Of a DNA stretch of 64,000 nucleotides, positions 8,821-18,400 are shown one piece after another. The translations under genes and the position numbers were made by a program. The number at the start of each line of letters is the position of its first letter. Position 1 is the first letter of the stretch. Origin of the DNA: Cognatishimia sp. 1_MG-2023 (GTDB lineage Bacteria; Pseudomonadota; Alphaproteobacteria; Rhodobacterales; Rhodobacteraceae); the NCBI RefSeq assembly GCF_030548175.1, contig NZ_JAUORX010000001.1, positions 124,001 through 188,000 of the forward strand, in the 5' to 3' direction. The notes below the pieces were generated by a model. That model saw nothing but the letters and a program-made list of their open reading frames with translations, did no database searches and was not told where the DNA came from.

Positions 8821-8876
8821 TCCTTTGGGTGATGACATGGCAAGGGGGGACGTCTTGCTTGCATTTGCCCAAAGGA
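8821..8876 (+). promoter_or_regulatory. Candidate SAM-II/SAM-V class riboswitch
   Basis: TCCTTTGGG (8821-8829) is exactly complementary to CCCAAAGGA (8868-8876); the 3' arm is also the Shine-Dalgarno sequence of the methyltransferase gene that starts at 8884. Between them are GGTGATGACATGGCAAG and a second pairing GCAAG/CTTGC (8840-8844 with 8854-8858 or 8858-8862). A small aptamer, a GGTGA box and an SD-sequestering stem ahead of a homocysteine methyltransferase gene match what is known of SAM-II and SAM-V, which control translation in alphaproteobacteria and marine bacteria. Class assignment is by eye and unverified. Confidence 0.6.
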
Positions 8877-8883
8877 TTCTAAT

Positions 8884-9906
8884 ATGACCAACGCCCTCTC
8901 CCGCCTGCTTGAAACGCGCGACTGGCTTTTGGCGGATGGCGCCACTGGCACAAACCTTTTCAACATGGGTTTGACATCTGGCGATGCACCAGAGCTTTGG
9001 AATGAAGAACATCCTGATCGTATTAAGAAATTGTATCAATTTGCCGTCGATAGCGGTAGTGATCTATTTTTAACGAACTCTTTTGGCGGCAATGCGTCCC
9101 GCTTGAACCTGCACAATGCAGGACATCGTGCGCGCGAGCTATCACGTATGTCCGCAGAACTTGGTCGTGAAGTTGCGGATAAAGCGGGTCGTCCTGTGAT
9201 CGTTGCAGGGTCTGTTGGCCCGACGGGCGACATCATGGAGCCTGTCGGCACATTGAGCCACGCAGATGCAGTTGAAATGTTCCACGAGCAAGCAGAAGGC
9301 CTAAAAGAAGGCGGTGCTGACGTTCTGTGGCTAGAAACGATTTCCGCTCCTGAAGAGTTCCGCGCGGCGGCCGAAGGATTTGCGCTGGCTGGTATGGACT
9401 GGTGTGGCACTATGAGTTTTGACACAGCGGGCCGCACAATGATGGGTGTTACCTCTGCTGATCTGGTGAAGCTGGTTGAAGAGCTGCCAAACCCACCGAT
9501 TGGTTTTGGCGCCAACTGCGGAACCGGTGCGTCTGATTTGCTACGCACCATTCTGGGTTTCTCTGCGCAAGGTACAGAACGCCCAGTGATTTCCAAAGGA
9601 AACGCAGGCATTCCAAAATACCACGAAGGTCACATCCACTATGATGGCACGCCAGAACTGATGGCTGATTACGCCGTTATGGCGCGTGACGCTGGTGCGA
9701 CAATCATCGGTGGTTGCTGTGGTACAATGGCAGAGCATTTGGTTGCGATGCGCGAAGCGCTGGAAACACGTCCACGCGGTGAACGCCCATCCCCTGAAAA
9801 AATCACGGATGCCTTGGGTGCCTTTTCATCCGCCAACGATGGCACCGAAGAAGGTGCTGGATCAAACGTGCGCAAAACACGACGTCGCCGTATGGCAGAA
9901 GACTAA
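8884..9906 (+). CDS. bmt: Homocysteine S-methyltransferase (Bmt-type; probable homocysteine module of a split methionine synthase)
   Basis: 340 residues, TIM-barrel S-methyltransferase domain. The zinc ligands are visible as C212 in GANCGTGASD and C278/C279 in IGGCCGTMAEH; the N-terminus has LLADGATGTNLF. Usually annotated betaine-homocysteine methyltransferase in roseobacters. The same domain is the N-terminal module of MetH, and a free corrinoid protein lies 1.3 kb downstream. From memory, work on Phaeobacter inhibens described a methionine synthase split into homocysteine, B12 and folate proteins with this layout, so that role is likely. A riboswitch-like leader overlaps its ribosome-binding site. 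The 3' end interlocks by 4 bp with the convergent radical SAM gene. Confidence 0.85.
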   Translation: MTNALSRLLETRDWLLADGATGTNLFNMGLTSGDAPELWNEEHPDRIKKLYQFAVDSGSDLFLTNSFGGNASRLNLHNAGHRARELSRMSAELGREVADKAGRPVIVAGSVGPTGDIMEPVGTLSHADAVEMFHEQAEGLKEGGADVLWLETISAPEEFRAAAEGFALAGMDWCGTMSFDTAGRTMMGVTSADLVKLVEELPNPPIGFGANCGTGASDLLRTILGFSAQGTERPVISKGNAGIPKYHEGHIHYDGTPELMADYAVMARDAGATIIGGCCGTMAEHLVAMREALETRPRGERPSPEKITDALGAFSSANDGTEEGAGSNVRKTRRRRMAED

Positions 9907-10991
9907 AACAGGCTAAGCTGATTGCCTTGCGCATAAGGGACTTCGAAGAGGTCCGTGCGCAGGGCTGGCAGCTGTTTTAACAGTTTGTGTCGCCGTATAG
10001 CCAAGGCGGCCCGATGCGCGATCAGTTCGGCATAGTGGCCTTCACCTCGCATCCGTTTGCCCCATTCTGCGTCGTATGGTTTTCCGCCGTGCATATCGCA
10101 AATATGCCCCATGACCCGCGACTTTCGATCGGGATAATGGGCGGATAGCCATTCTTGAAACAGCTCTGAAACCTCAAGTGGTAAGCGAAGCATGATCCAT
10201 GTGGCGGCTTTGGCACCTGCGTTCGCACCTGCGCCAATGATGCGTTCAATTTCATGATCCGTAATGCACGGTACAACCGGTGCAATCATTAAGCGCACGG
10301 GAATGCCTGCTTTGCTGAGCCGCTCTATCAAGGCCAAGCGCCTTGCTGGAACAGGTGCGCGCGGCTCCATCAGGCGCGACGTTCGGGCATCCAGCGAGGT
10401 GATTGAGACACCGACCTGTACAAGACCGCGGGTTGCCATGTCTGATAAAATGTCGATGTCACGCTCGATCAGTGTTCCCTTTGTCACGATGGCGACGGGA
10501 TGGTTGAAGGCCTGCAAAACCTTTAGACACCCGCGCATCACTTTGTGGGTCTTTTCAATGGGCTGATAAGGGTCGGTATTCGTGCCAATGGCGATTGGCG
10601 CAACCGCGTATCCCCGCTTTCGCAGTTCTTTCTCCAATAACTCGGGCGCATTGGGACGCGCGATGAGTTTGGTTTCAAAATCCAACCCTGGCGAATATCC
10701 CAGATAGGCGTGAGTTGGGCGCGCAAAACAGTAAATGCACCCATGTTCGCAGCCACGATATGGATTGATGGACCGATCAAAAGGCAGATCAGGCGACGTA
10801 TTGCGTGTGATGATGGACTTGGCAGTCTCAAGGCTGACCTGCGTTCGAAACATCGAACGCTCTTCTTCAATAGCCCAATCATCGCTGATTTCGACTCGTG
10901 TGGTCGATTCAAATCGGCCCGTATGATTGGTCACGGCGCCACGCGCGCGGCGGCGTTCTTGGTCTATTTTGATCGTGTCTGGTGCATCCAT
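9903..10991 (-). CDS. PA0069-family radical SAM protein
   Basis: 362 residues from the ATG at 10989-10991. The iron-sulfur motif is C81-x3-C85-x2-C88 (CEHGCIYC), preceded by SINPYRG and followed by TKLIARPNA and GTNTDPYQPIE, which are typical of the Rv2578c/PA0069 family related to spore photoproduct lyase. The reaction is not established to my knowledge. It sits between the homocysteine methyltransferase and corrinoid protein genes but on the opposite strand, so co-regulation is not implied. An in-frame TTG at 11009 is possible. Its stop overlaps the stop of the convergent bmt gene by 4 bp. Confidence 0.88.
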   Translation of the reverse strand: MDAPDTIKIDQERRRARGAVTNHTGRFESTTRVEISDDWAIEEERSMFRTQVSLETAKSIITRNTSPDLPFDRSINPYRGCEHGCIYCFARPTHAYLGYSPGLDFETKLIARPNAPELLEKELRKRGYAVAPIAIGTNTDPYQPIEKTHKVMRGCLKVLQAFNHPVAIVTKGTLIERDIDILSDMATRGLVQVGVSITSLDARTSRLMEPRAPVPARRLALIERLSKAGIPVRLMIAPVVPCITDHEIERIIGAGANAGAKAATWIMLRLPLEVSELFQEWLSAHYPDRKSRVMGHICDMHGGKPYDAEWGKRMRGEGHYAELIAHRAALAIRRHKLLKQLPALRTDLFEVPYAQGNQLSLF

Positions 10992-11193
10992 ACCGAATAA
11001 TAAGAACAAATAGTGAACAATTGCAATCTACCACATGATCTCAATGAATCTTTTTCAAAAGAATTATGCTTTTTTTCGCTCTATAAGTCGGAACCGATTG
11101 CGGGCTGGTCGCAAATTTGACAGTTCAGCAGCAAGAAAACACAGAATACTGACAACGGTATTATCCTATTAGCCTATCCGTAAGGAAACACAC

Positions 11194-11892
11194 ATGTCGG
11201 ACGAACAAGAAATCATCCTGTCTGAACTTAATGATGAAGAACTTGTCGAACAGATGTTCGACGATCTTTACGACGGCATGAAAGAGGAAATCGAAGAGGG
11301 TGTTAACATCCTTCTCGAGCGTGGCTGGGAACCCTATCGCATTCTGACCGAAGCGCTGGTTGGTGGCATGACCATTGTTGGCGCGGACTTCCGGGACGGC
11401 ATTCTGTTTGTTCCAGAGGTTCTACTTGCGGCTGGCGCAATGAAGGGCGGCATGGCCATTCTGAAACCATTGCTTGCAGAAACTGGTGCGCCACGTGTTG
11501 GCAAAATGGTTATTGGCACAGTCAAAGGCGACATCCACGATATTGGTCAGAACCTTGTGACCATGATGATGGAAGGCGCAGGCTTTGAAGTCATGAACAT
11601 TGGGATCAATAACCCAGTTGAAAACTACATTGATGCTGCAAAAGAATTTGATGCGGATATTGTTGGTATGTCTGCACTGCTAACGACAACGATGCCGTAT
11701 ATGAAAATCGTGATCGACTCTATGGTCGAGAAAGGCATCCGCGATGACTATGTCATCATGGTCGGTGGTGCGCCGTTGAACGAAGAGTTCGGCAAAGCCA
11801 TTGGTGCAGATGCCTATTGCCGTGATGCAGCGGTTGCTGTTGAGATGGCCAAAGATTTCATGGGTCGCAAACATAACTCCCTATCAGCTTAA
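11194..11892 (+). CDS. Free-standing corrinoid (methylcobalamin-binding) protein
   Basis: 232 residues: an N-terminal four-helix cap domain (B12-binding_2, about residues 10-95) and a Rossmann B12 domain with the lower-ligand motif KGDIHDIGQNL (His about 115). Family members are MtbC/MttC-type methyl carriers and the MetH B12 module. With the homocysteine methyltransferase at 8884 it could form part of a split methionine synthase; the MttB homologue at 52019 is another possible partner. AAGGAAA precedes the ATG and a terminator follows (11921-11946). Unusually acidic N-terminus (EQEIILSELNDEEL). Confidence 0.9.
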   Translation: MSDEQEIILSELNDEELVEQMFDDLYDGMKEEIEEGVNILLERGWEPYRILTEALVGGMTIVGADFRDGILFVPEVLLAAGAMKGGMAILKPLLAETGAPRVGKMVIGTVKGDIHDIGQNLVTMMMEGAGFEVMNIGINNPVENYIDAAKEFDADIVGMSALLTTTMPYMKIVIDSMVEKGIRDDYVIMVGGAPLNEEFGKAIGADAYCRDAAVAVEMAKDFMGRKHNSLSA

Positions 11893-11920
11893 GCGTCGCT
11901 TAGCTTACAGGTGTTTCGCA

Positions 11921-11946
11921 AAGGCCCGTTTGTTACGGGCCTTTTT
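11921..11946 (+). terminator. Rho-independent terminator after the corrinoid protein gene
   Basis: AAGGCCCGT (11921-11929) pairs with ACGGGCCTT (11935-11943), followed by TTTTTG. It separates the corrinoid gene from the DUF1638 gene, although readthrough would join them. Confidence 0.88.
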
Positions 11947-11964
11947 GCCGTTAAGGAACCAAGT

Positions 11965-12612
11965 ATGACCCAGATCTCTGATACTGACCTTACCCAAGGC
12001 GGGCTTGCACCAGAGGCGAATGCTGGTCGTATCTTGTTGATTGCCTGCGGTGCTTTGGCCCGCGAAATTCTGGCCCTAAAAGAGCAGAATGGTTGGGACC
12101 ATATGGTTTTGACCTGTTTGCCCGCGATCTACCACATTCAGCCGCAAAAAATTCCGGATGCGGTAAAGACTGTTGTCAAAGAGCGGCGTGATCAGTTTGA
12201 CCAAATCTTCGTGGTTTATGCGGATTGCGGCACAGGTGGTTTGCTACAGAACACATGCGCAGAGCTTGGCGTAGAGATGGTTGCCGGTCCGCATTGCTAT
12301 AGCTTCTATGAAGGCAATGATCGCTTTGCAGAACTGGCAGAGCATGAATTCACATCGTTTTATCTGACGGATTTTCTGGTTCGGCAATTTGATGCGTTTG
12401 TTTGGAAACCAATGGGTTTGGACCGCCACCCCGAATTGCGAGATATGTATTTTGGGAATTACGAAAAGCTAATTTACCAAGCGCAGACAAATGACCCTGC
12501 ACTGGTGGAAAAAGCGCGCGACTGCGCTGACCGTCTTGGGCTGGCTTTTGAGCATCGTTTCACGGGATACGGCGATCTAGAAGACGCGCTAAAAGCCGTT
12601 GCGGCCGATTAA
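11965..12612 (+). CDS. DUF1638 domain protein
   Basis: 215 residues from the ATG at 11965, which has AAGGAACC upstream; the open frame extends 18 codons further but into the terminator. Recognisable family features are the IACGALAREI start, LPAIYHIQPQKIP and VVYADCGTGGLL followed by the GPHCYSFYEG segment with conserved Cys and His, suggesting a metal- or cofactor-binding fold. DUF1638 genes commonly lie next to corrinoid methyltransferase genes, as here. No reaction can be assigned. Its stop interlocks by 4 bp with the convergent XRE-cupin gene. Confidence 0.82.
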   Translation: MTQISDTDLTQGGLAPEANAGRILLIACGALAREILALKEQNGWDHMVLTCLPAIYHIQPQKIPDAVKTVVKERRDQFDQIFVVYADCGTGGLLQNTCAELGVEMVAGPHCYSFYEGNDRFAELAEHEFTSFYLTDFLVRQFDAFVWKPMGLDRHPELRDMYFGNYEKLIYQAQTNDPALVEKARDCADRLGLAFEHRFTGYGDLEDALKAVAAD

Positions 12613-13232
12613 GTCAGTGACGTTACCCAGAGGACATTCGCATCCTCTTCGCTGACCGAAATCAAATTATGCCCCATGCTACCATCGTAATAGGCACTGT
12701 CGCCACGACGCATTTCAACGGGTTCGTAGAATTCTGTATAAAGCTTAACCACACCAGTCAGGACATAGAGGAACTCCTCGCCGTCATGTCGGACCCAGCC
12801 GTCAAATTCATCCATATTCCGTGCCCGCACGCGCGCGCGATACGGTAACATGTCTTTCTTTGTCAGGTTTTCCGCAAGCAATTCATGCTCATAGGTGGTC
12901 GTCGGACGGCGCGCGCCCTGCCCCTCTTTGGTGATCGACATACGGCCGTTCACTTGGTCACGCAAAGGCTGCGTAAACAATTGAGGCACGGAAATTTCCA
13001 GACCTTCAGCCAATTTTTTCAAGGCATCATAGGTTGGCGACATCTGACCATTTTCAATCTTGGACAGTGTTGACCGTGCAAGCCCAGCTTGGTTCGCCGC
13101 TTGCTCTAGTGTCCAATTCCGCGCCTTGCGTAAGTCACGTACACGTTGACCCAGATCAAGCGGCTCGCCCATTTCTTGGGCACCATTTTCGCGGGCGACT
13201 TGGATCAATGTTTTTGGTTCTTGGTCAGTCAT
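12609..13232 (-). CDS. XRE-family transcription regulator with C-terminal cupin domain
   Basis: 207 residues: helix-turn-helix at about residues 28-85 (LRKARNWTLEQAAN, GLARSTLSKIENGQMSPT) and a cupin_2 barrel at about 130-205 (DGEEFLYVLTGVV, RRGDSAYYDGSMGHNL). Such regulators sense a small molecule in the cupin and often control amine, amino-acid or methyl-compound catabolism. Two perfect inverted repeats lie just upstream (13246-13276 and 13300-13316) and may be its operators. Effector and targets are unknown. Confidence 0.9.
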   Translation of the reverse strand: MTDQEPKTLIQVARENGAQEMGEPLDLGQRVRDLRKARNWTLEQAANQAGLARSTLSKIENGQMSPTYDALKKLAEGLEISVPQLFTQPLRDQVNGRMSITKEGQGARRPTTTYEHELLAENLTKKDMLPYRARVRARNMDEFDGWVRHDGEEFLYVLTGVVKLYTEFYEPVEMRRGDSAYYDGSMGHNLISVSEEDANVLWVTSLT

Positions 13233-13245
13233 GAGCTAGTCTTAA

Positions 13246-13276
13246 GTGGCTGATATGCAAACTGCAAGTCAGCCAC
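13246..13276. promoter_or_regulatory. Inverted repeat upstream of the XRE-cupin gene
   Basis: GTGGCTGA (13246-13253) and TCAGCCAC (13269-13276) are exact complements; TGCA on each side of the centre extends the symmetry. It ends 14 bp upstream of the regulator start, a plausible autoregulatory operator. Confidence 0.45.
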
Positions 13277-13299
13277 GCAATGGGTTGCCCTAAATTACT

Positions 13300-13316
13300 C
13301 AATTCAACAAGAATTG
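13300..13316. promoter_or_regulatory. 17-bp palindrome in the XRE-cupin/DsbA-like spacer
   Basis: CAATTC-AACAA-GAATTG is a perfect 6-bp dyad with a 5-bp centre, a common geometry for helix-turn-helix operators. It lies in the 228-bp divergent spacer between the regulator and the DsbA-like gene. Confidence 0.4.
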
Positions 13317-13460
13317 ACGCCTTAAGAGCTTGAAGACTTTGCCAATGCGGTGTTGGCTCGCTACAAGCGGCACTAACTAGTCTAGCGAGTGACATCATTG
13401 TCGGCTTATGCCAACGACAAACGCCTTGCATGAAACGACGCGCAATCTATGAGGCCCACC

Positions 13461-14111
13461 ATGAGCATTGAACCCCTAAAGCTTGACATTATGTCTGATC
13501 CAATTTGCCCTTGGTGCTATATTGGAAAGACATTTCTTGATCGCGCCTTGGCTGAAGAAGATGAACATCCCTTTATTATTGAATGGCATCCCTTTCAATT
13601 GAACCCAGATATGCCTGCGGGCGGCATGGATCGTGCCGATTATCTAGAGCGTAAGTTTGGTGGCAAGGATGGTGCAGTGCGCGTGTACGGCCAAATCGTA
13701 AAACACGCTGAAGACGCCGGTATCCCGCTTAACGTCGAAGCGATCAAGCGGACACCAAACACAATTGACGCGCATCGTTTGATCCATTGGTCAAAGCTGG
13801 AAGGAAAGCAAAACCATCTGGTTGATATGCTGTTTCAGGCTTATTTCATCGATGGTCGTGACATTGGTGACCATGAGGTATTGGCGGATATAGCCGATAG
13901 CGTTGGTATGGATGCTGCAGTTGTCACACGGCTGTTGAAAACGGATTCTGACGTTGCAGACATTCAAGAACGCGACCGGCTAACGCGTGAAATGGGTGTG
14001 AATTCTGTTCCAACATTTATTGTCGGTGGACAACACGCTGTTCCGGGTGCGCAGCCACCTGAATTGTGGCGCAAAGTTATTGCGGAATTTCGTGAAAGCC
14101 AAAATGCATAA
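13461..14111 (+). CDS. DsbA-family (FrnE-like) thiol oxidoreductase
   Basis: 216 residues from the ATG at 13461, which has GAGG at good spacing; an ATG four codons upstream lacks one. The thioredoxin-fold active site is C16-P-W-C19 in SDPICPWCYIGK, followed by the DsbA helical insertion and the cis-Pro region GVNSVPTFIVGG. No signal peptide is visible, so it is cytosolic like FrnE proteins and 2-hydroxychromene isomerase relatives. Physiological substrate unknown. A hairpin (CGCAAGATG/CATCTTGCG, 14113-14134) follows the stop. Confidence 0.9.
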   Translation: MSIEPLKLDIMSDPICPWCYIGKTFLDRALAEEDEHPFIIEWHPFQLNPDMPAGGMDRADYLERKFGGKDGAVRVYGQIVKHAEDAGIPLNVEAIKRTPNTIDAHRLIHWSKLEGKQNHLVDMLFQAYFIDGRDIGDHEVLADIADSVGMDAAVVTRLLKTDSDVADIQERDRLTREMGVNSVPTFIVGGQHAVPGAQPPELWRKVIAEFRESQNA

Positions 14112-14112
14112 T

Positions 14113-14134
14113 CGCAAGATGCTTTCATCTTGCG
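14113..14134 (+). terminator. Hairpin after the DsbA-like gene
   Basis: CGCAAGATG (14113-14121) and CATCTTGCG (14126-14134) form a 9-bp stem with a 4-nt loop 2 nt past the stop codon. There is no clear U-run, so termination is only possible. A second stem, GAGCGGC/GCCGCTC (14171-14177, 14190-14196), lies before the next gene. Confidence 0.5.
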
Positions 14135-14217
14135 CTTAATGGTTACTAATGTAACCTACGGCGACATTTTGAGCGGCTTTTCGATTTAGGCCGCTCTCCT
14201 CTCATTAGGATATGACG

Positions 14218-15414
14218 ATGAACAGCCCGCGGCGTATCGCCGAACCGGAATTTATTGCGCTTGTCGCAATGTTATTCGCAACAATCGCATTTTCGATCGA
14301 TGCAATGCTCCCCGCACTCACAGAAATTGGTGAGCAACTTAGCCCAAACGCCCCAGAAAACGCGACACTTATCGTCGGTATTTTTGTTTTGGGCATGGGC
14401 GTGGGCACATTTTTTACGGGTCCGCTATCAGATGCATTTGGGCGCAAGCCCGTCATCCTTGGCGGCTTTGCCTTGTACTTGGCTGGCGCGCTTTGGGCAG
14501 GACTATCTAATGATCTAAATTGGATCCTTGCTGGTCGGTTCATTCAGGGTCTTGCAGCTGCTGGTCCGCGAATTGCCGGAGTTGCAATGGTGCGCGATCT
14601 TTATTCCGGTGAACGGATGGCTTCGATTATGTCATTTGCCATGACCGTCTTTGCGCTCGTCCCTGCGGTGGCGCCGGTTATTGGTCAGGCCATTATGATT
14701 GCCGCAGGTTGGCGGGCCATTTTCTTTGCCTTTGCCATCTTTGGCGTGATGGTCGGACTGTGGGTCGCCTTTCGCCAACCCGAAACGCTGAAACCCGAAG
14801 ATCGCCGCCCTCTTTCCATCAGTAAAGTTTGGCGCGCAGTTATCGAAAGTTTCTCTAATCGGGTCTTCAGCTATTCTGTCGCGACACAGACAATGGCCTA
14901 TACAGCCCTGTTCGCGATGATTTCGTTGATTCAGCCCATTTATGCACAAAGCTTTGGTATCGAAGAGAAGTTTCCACTTTTCTTTGCCGCTGCTGCGCTG
15001 CTGTCCATTCCGGCGAGTATCATTAACGGCCGTATGGTTTTACGACTGGGAATGAGAAAGCTGATCAAGTCAGCTCTGATTGGGCAGATCCTTGTTTCAA
15101 CAATCGCAATCAGCCTTTGGTACACAGGCAATATGACGGTGTGGGTCTTCTTTGTTTGGGCCACTAGTCTGTTGTTCTCGATTGGCTTCATATTTGGCAA
15201 CTTGAACGCCCTTGCGCTAGAGCCATTGGGGCATATCGCAGGCATGGCCTCGTCAATCAGCAGCTCACTGGCAACGGTGGTCTCTGCGCTATTGGCGATC
15301 CCTATCAGCCTAAGCTTTGATGGGACGCCCCAAGCGTTGTTGATCGGCGCATTGATCTGCTGGGTTATTTCACTGATCCTGATGCTGCGCTTAGGACCGC
15401 GCCCCGCGGTCTAA
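14218..15414 (+). CDS. MFS multidrug exporter, Bcr/CflA type
   Basis: 398 residues with 12 predicted membrane segments. The MFS motif A follows segment 2 (GPLSDAFGRKPVIL) and segment 4 has GRFIQGLAAAGPRIAGVAMVRD, the drug/proton antiporter 12-TMS signature of the Bcr/CflA group. The likely role is proton-driven efflux of drugs or metabolites; substrate unknown. The ATG at 14218 is preferred because AGGA (14207-14210) sits 7 nt upstream; the ATG at 14212 is too close. Its stop interlocks by 4 bp with the convergent mfd gene. Confidence 0.88.
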   Translation: MNSPRRIAEPEFIALVAMLFATIAFSIDAMLPALTEIGEQLSPNAPENATLIVGIFVLGMGVGTFFTGPLSDAFGRKPVILGGFALYLAGALWAGLSNDLNWILAGRFIQGLAAAGPRIAGVAMVRDLYSGERMASIMSFAMTVFALVPAVAPVIGQAIMIAAGWRAIFFAFAIFGVMVGLWVAFRQPETLKPEDRRPLSISKVWRAVIESFSNRVFSYSVATQTMAYTALFAMISLIQPIYAQSFGIEEKFPLFFAAAALLSIPASIINGRMVLRLGMRKLIKSALIGQILVSTIAISLWYTGNMTVWVFFVWATSLLFSIGFIFGNLNALALEPLGHIAGMASSISSSLATVVSALLAIPISLSFDGTPQALLIGALICWVISLILMLRLGPRPAV

Positions 15415-18400
15415 ACGCGGGCCTTATGGGCAAGATCACGGGCAATTGCAAAGGCACCCTTGATCTTGTCCGCGTCAGATTTCCAATCACGTTGCACAAC
15501 GATCTTATTGTCTTTGATTTTCGCCTTACCCTTTTGTTCTGTCATGAATTCGACCAGACCTTGGGGTGAGCGGAACTTATCATTGTGGAACATAATGGTC
15601 GCGCCTCTTGGGCCACCATCCAGCTTTGCGATACCTGCCTTTTTACACATCGCTTTAATGCGTACGACCAACAGCAACGTGTTCACTTCGCGTGGCAATT
15701 TACCAAAGCGATCAATCAGCTCCGCTGCGAACCCTTCTAGCTCTACTTTGGTCGTCAAACCGCTTAGGCGACGATACAGGCCAAGGCGCACATCAAGATC
15801 AGGCACATAGGTTTCTGGAATCAGAACCGGCACACCTAGGTTAATCTGAGGTGCCCATTGATCATCAGTTTCTGTAAGACCTTCAAGCTCGCCCGATTTA
15901 ATTTTAGCAATCGCGTCTTGGAGCATGGATTGATACAGCTCATAGCCCACATCCCGCATTTGACCTGATTGCTCTTCGCCCAACAGGTTACCCGCGCCAC
16001 GAATATCAAGGTCCTGCGACGCCAACGTAAAGCCCGCCCCCAATGTATCGAGCGATCCGAGCACACGTAGCCGCTTTTCTGCTGTCGCGGTCAGCTTCAT
16101 ACGTGGTTTGGTCGTTAGATAGGCATACGCACGGGTTTTGGAGCGCCCGACGCGACCACGAATTTGATAAAGCTGTGACAGGCCGAACATATCGGCGCGA
16201 TGAACAACCATGGTGTTGGCTGTTGGAATATCCAAACCGCTTTCAACAATAGTCGTTGCCAAAAGCACATCATATTTGCCGTCGTAAAAGGCGTTCATCC
16301 GATCATCGAGTTCGCCAGCTGCCATTTGGCCATGCGCAACGACATAGGTCAGTTCGGGCAGCTGTTCTTTCAGGAACTCTTCGATTTCAGGCAAATCAGA
16401 AATACGAGGAACGACGTAGAAGCTTTGTCCACCACGATAGCGTTCACGCAGCAGCGCTTCGCGAATGGTGACCGCATCGAATTCACTGACATAAGTGCGG
16501 ATCGCAAGGCGATCGACCGGAGGCGTGCCGATAATAGACAGGTCACGAACACCAGACAGGCTAAGCTGTAGCGTTCTTGGAATTGGTGTCGCAGTTAACG
16601 TCAGTACGTGCACGTCAGAGCGCAACTGCTTTAGGCGCTCTTTGTGGGACACGCCGAAGTGTTGTTCTTCGTCAACGATCAAAAGGCCGAGGTTCTTGAT
16701 ACGCACATTTTTGGACAAAAGCGCATGCGTACCAATCACGACATCGACGGTACCACGCGATAAACCATCGCGTGTTTGCTCTGCTTCTTTTGCACTAACA
16801 AAACGCGATAATGATCTGACTTCTAATGGAAAACCACGGAAGCGCTCTGCAAAGCTCTTGTAATGCTGACGCGCCAAAAGCGTGGTTGGTGCGATAACAG
16901 CGACCTGCATTCCGGTCATGGCGGCAACAAAAGCCGCGCGCATTGCGACCTCAGTTTTGCCAAATCCAACATCGCCACAGACCAAGCGATCCATCGGTTG
17001 ACCAGCGGTCAGGTCTCCAAGCACATCCTCAATTGCACGCAACTGGTCATCGGTTTCTTGATATGGGAACCGAGCAGAAAAGGCCTCCCACGCATGGTGC
17101 GGTGCTTCAAGGACCGGGGCTTTGCGCAGGGTTCGTTCTGCTGCAACGCGAATAAGCTTTTCCGCAACTTCGCGAATACGCTCTTTTAGACGCGCCTTCT
17201 TGGCCTGCCATGCACCGCCACCCAGTTTATCAAGGAACCCCTCGTCATGGCCATATTTGGAGAGAAGTTCGATATTCTCAACTGGCAGGTAAAGCTTTGA
17301 ACTTTCAGCATATTCTAGGCTGATGCATTCATGTGCGGCACCTGCTGCCGTGATCACCTCTAGGCCCTGATAACGGCCGATACCGTGGTCAACGTGTACA
17401 ATCAAATCGCCGGGAGACAGCGATTGTGTTTCTGTCAGAAAGTTCTCGGCTTTCCGGCGTTTGCGCGGCGCTCGGATCAAACGATCGCCGAGTACGTCTT
17501 GCTCGGAAATGACTGTTAGGCCGGGTGCTTCAAAGCCATTTTCCAATGCCCACACGACCAAATGCAAACCGGATTTTCCAATCGCGCCGGCGTCATTGAT
17601 CAGGATTGTTTCGACCAATCCTTCGTCTTCGATCAACCCAGAAAGACGCTCGCGCGCGCCTTCGGAATAGGACGCAATAACAACCGGACCATCCCGCATC
17701 TTTGCTTTAACATGATCTGCTAAAGCACCGAAAAGGCTGATACTTTCCTGCTGGCGCTCCGGTGCAAAATTACGCCCGATGCGGCCCATACTATCAATCG
17801 AACCCGGACCAGACGCCTGTGGTAGCGGTTTGAAATTCAACACACGGCGTTCGCCAACGACCGTATCCCATGCCTCGTCATTCAGATACAGCAAACCCGG
17901 CGGGACGGGTTTATACACGGAATCCAAACGCTTTTTCTGGGCGAGTGCGTGTTTGCGCGTTTCATACTGATCTTCGATCGATTCCCAGCGTGCAAGGCGG
18001 ATCGGATCGGTTTGATCGTCTAGACAAATCGTAGCATCTGGCAGGTAGTCAAACAGGGTTTCCAACGTCTCATGGAAAAACGGCATCCAATGTTCGACAC
18101 CTTGGTGCTTACGACCAGCAGAGACCGCTTCGTACAGCGGATCGTCCGTGCCCGCCGCACCAAATTCGATCCGATAACTTTGGCGGAAACGCGTAATCGC
18201 GGCCTCATCCAAAATAACTTCGGACACGGGTGCAAGTTCGATATATTCAAGTTTTTCAGTGGTACGCTGACTGACAGGATCAAACCGGCGCGCCCCGTCT
18301 AGGACATCGCCAAAAAAATCCAACCGTACTGGCCCACCATCACCCGGCGGGAAAATATCAATGATCCCCCCGCGGATCGCGTAATCCCCCGGCTCCATCA

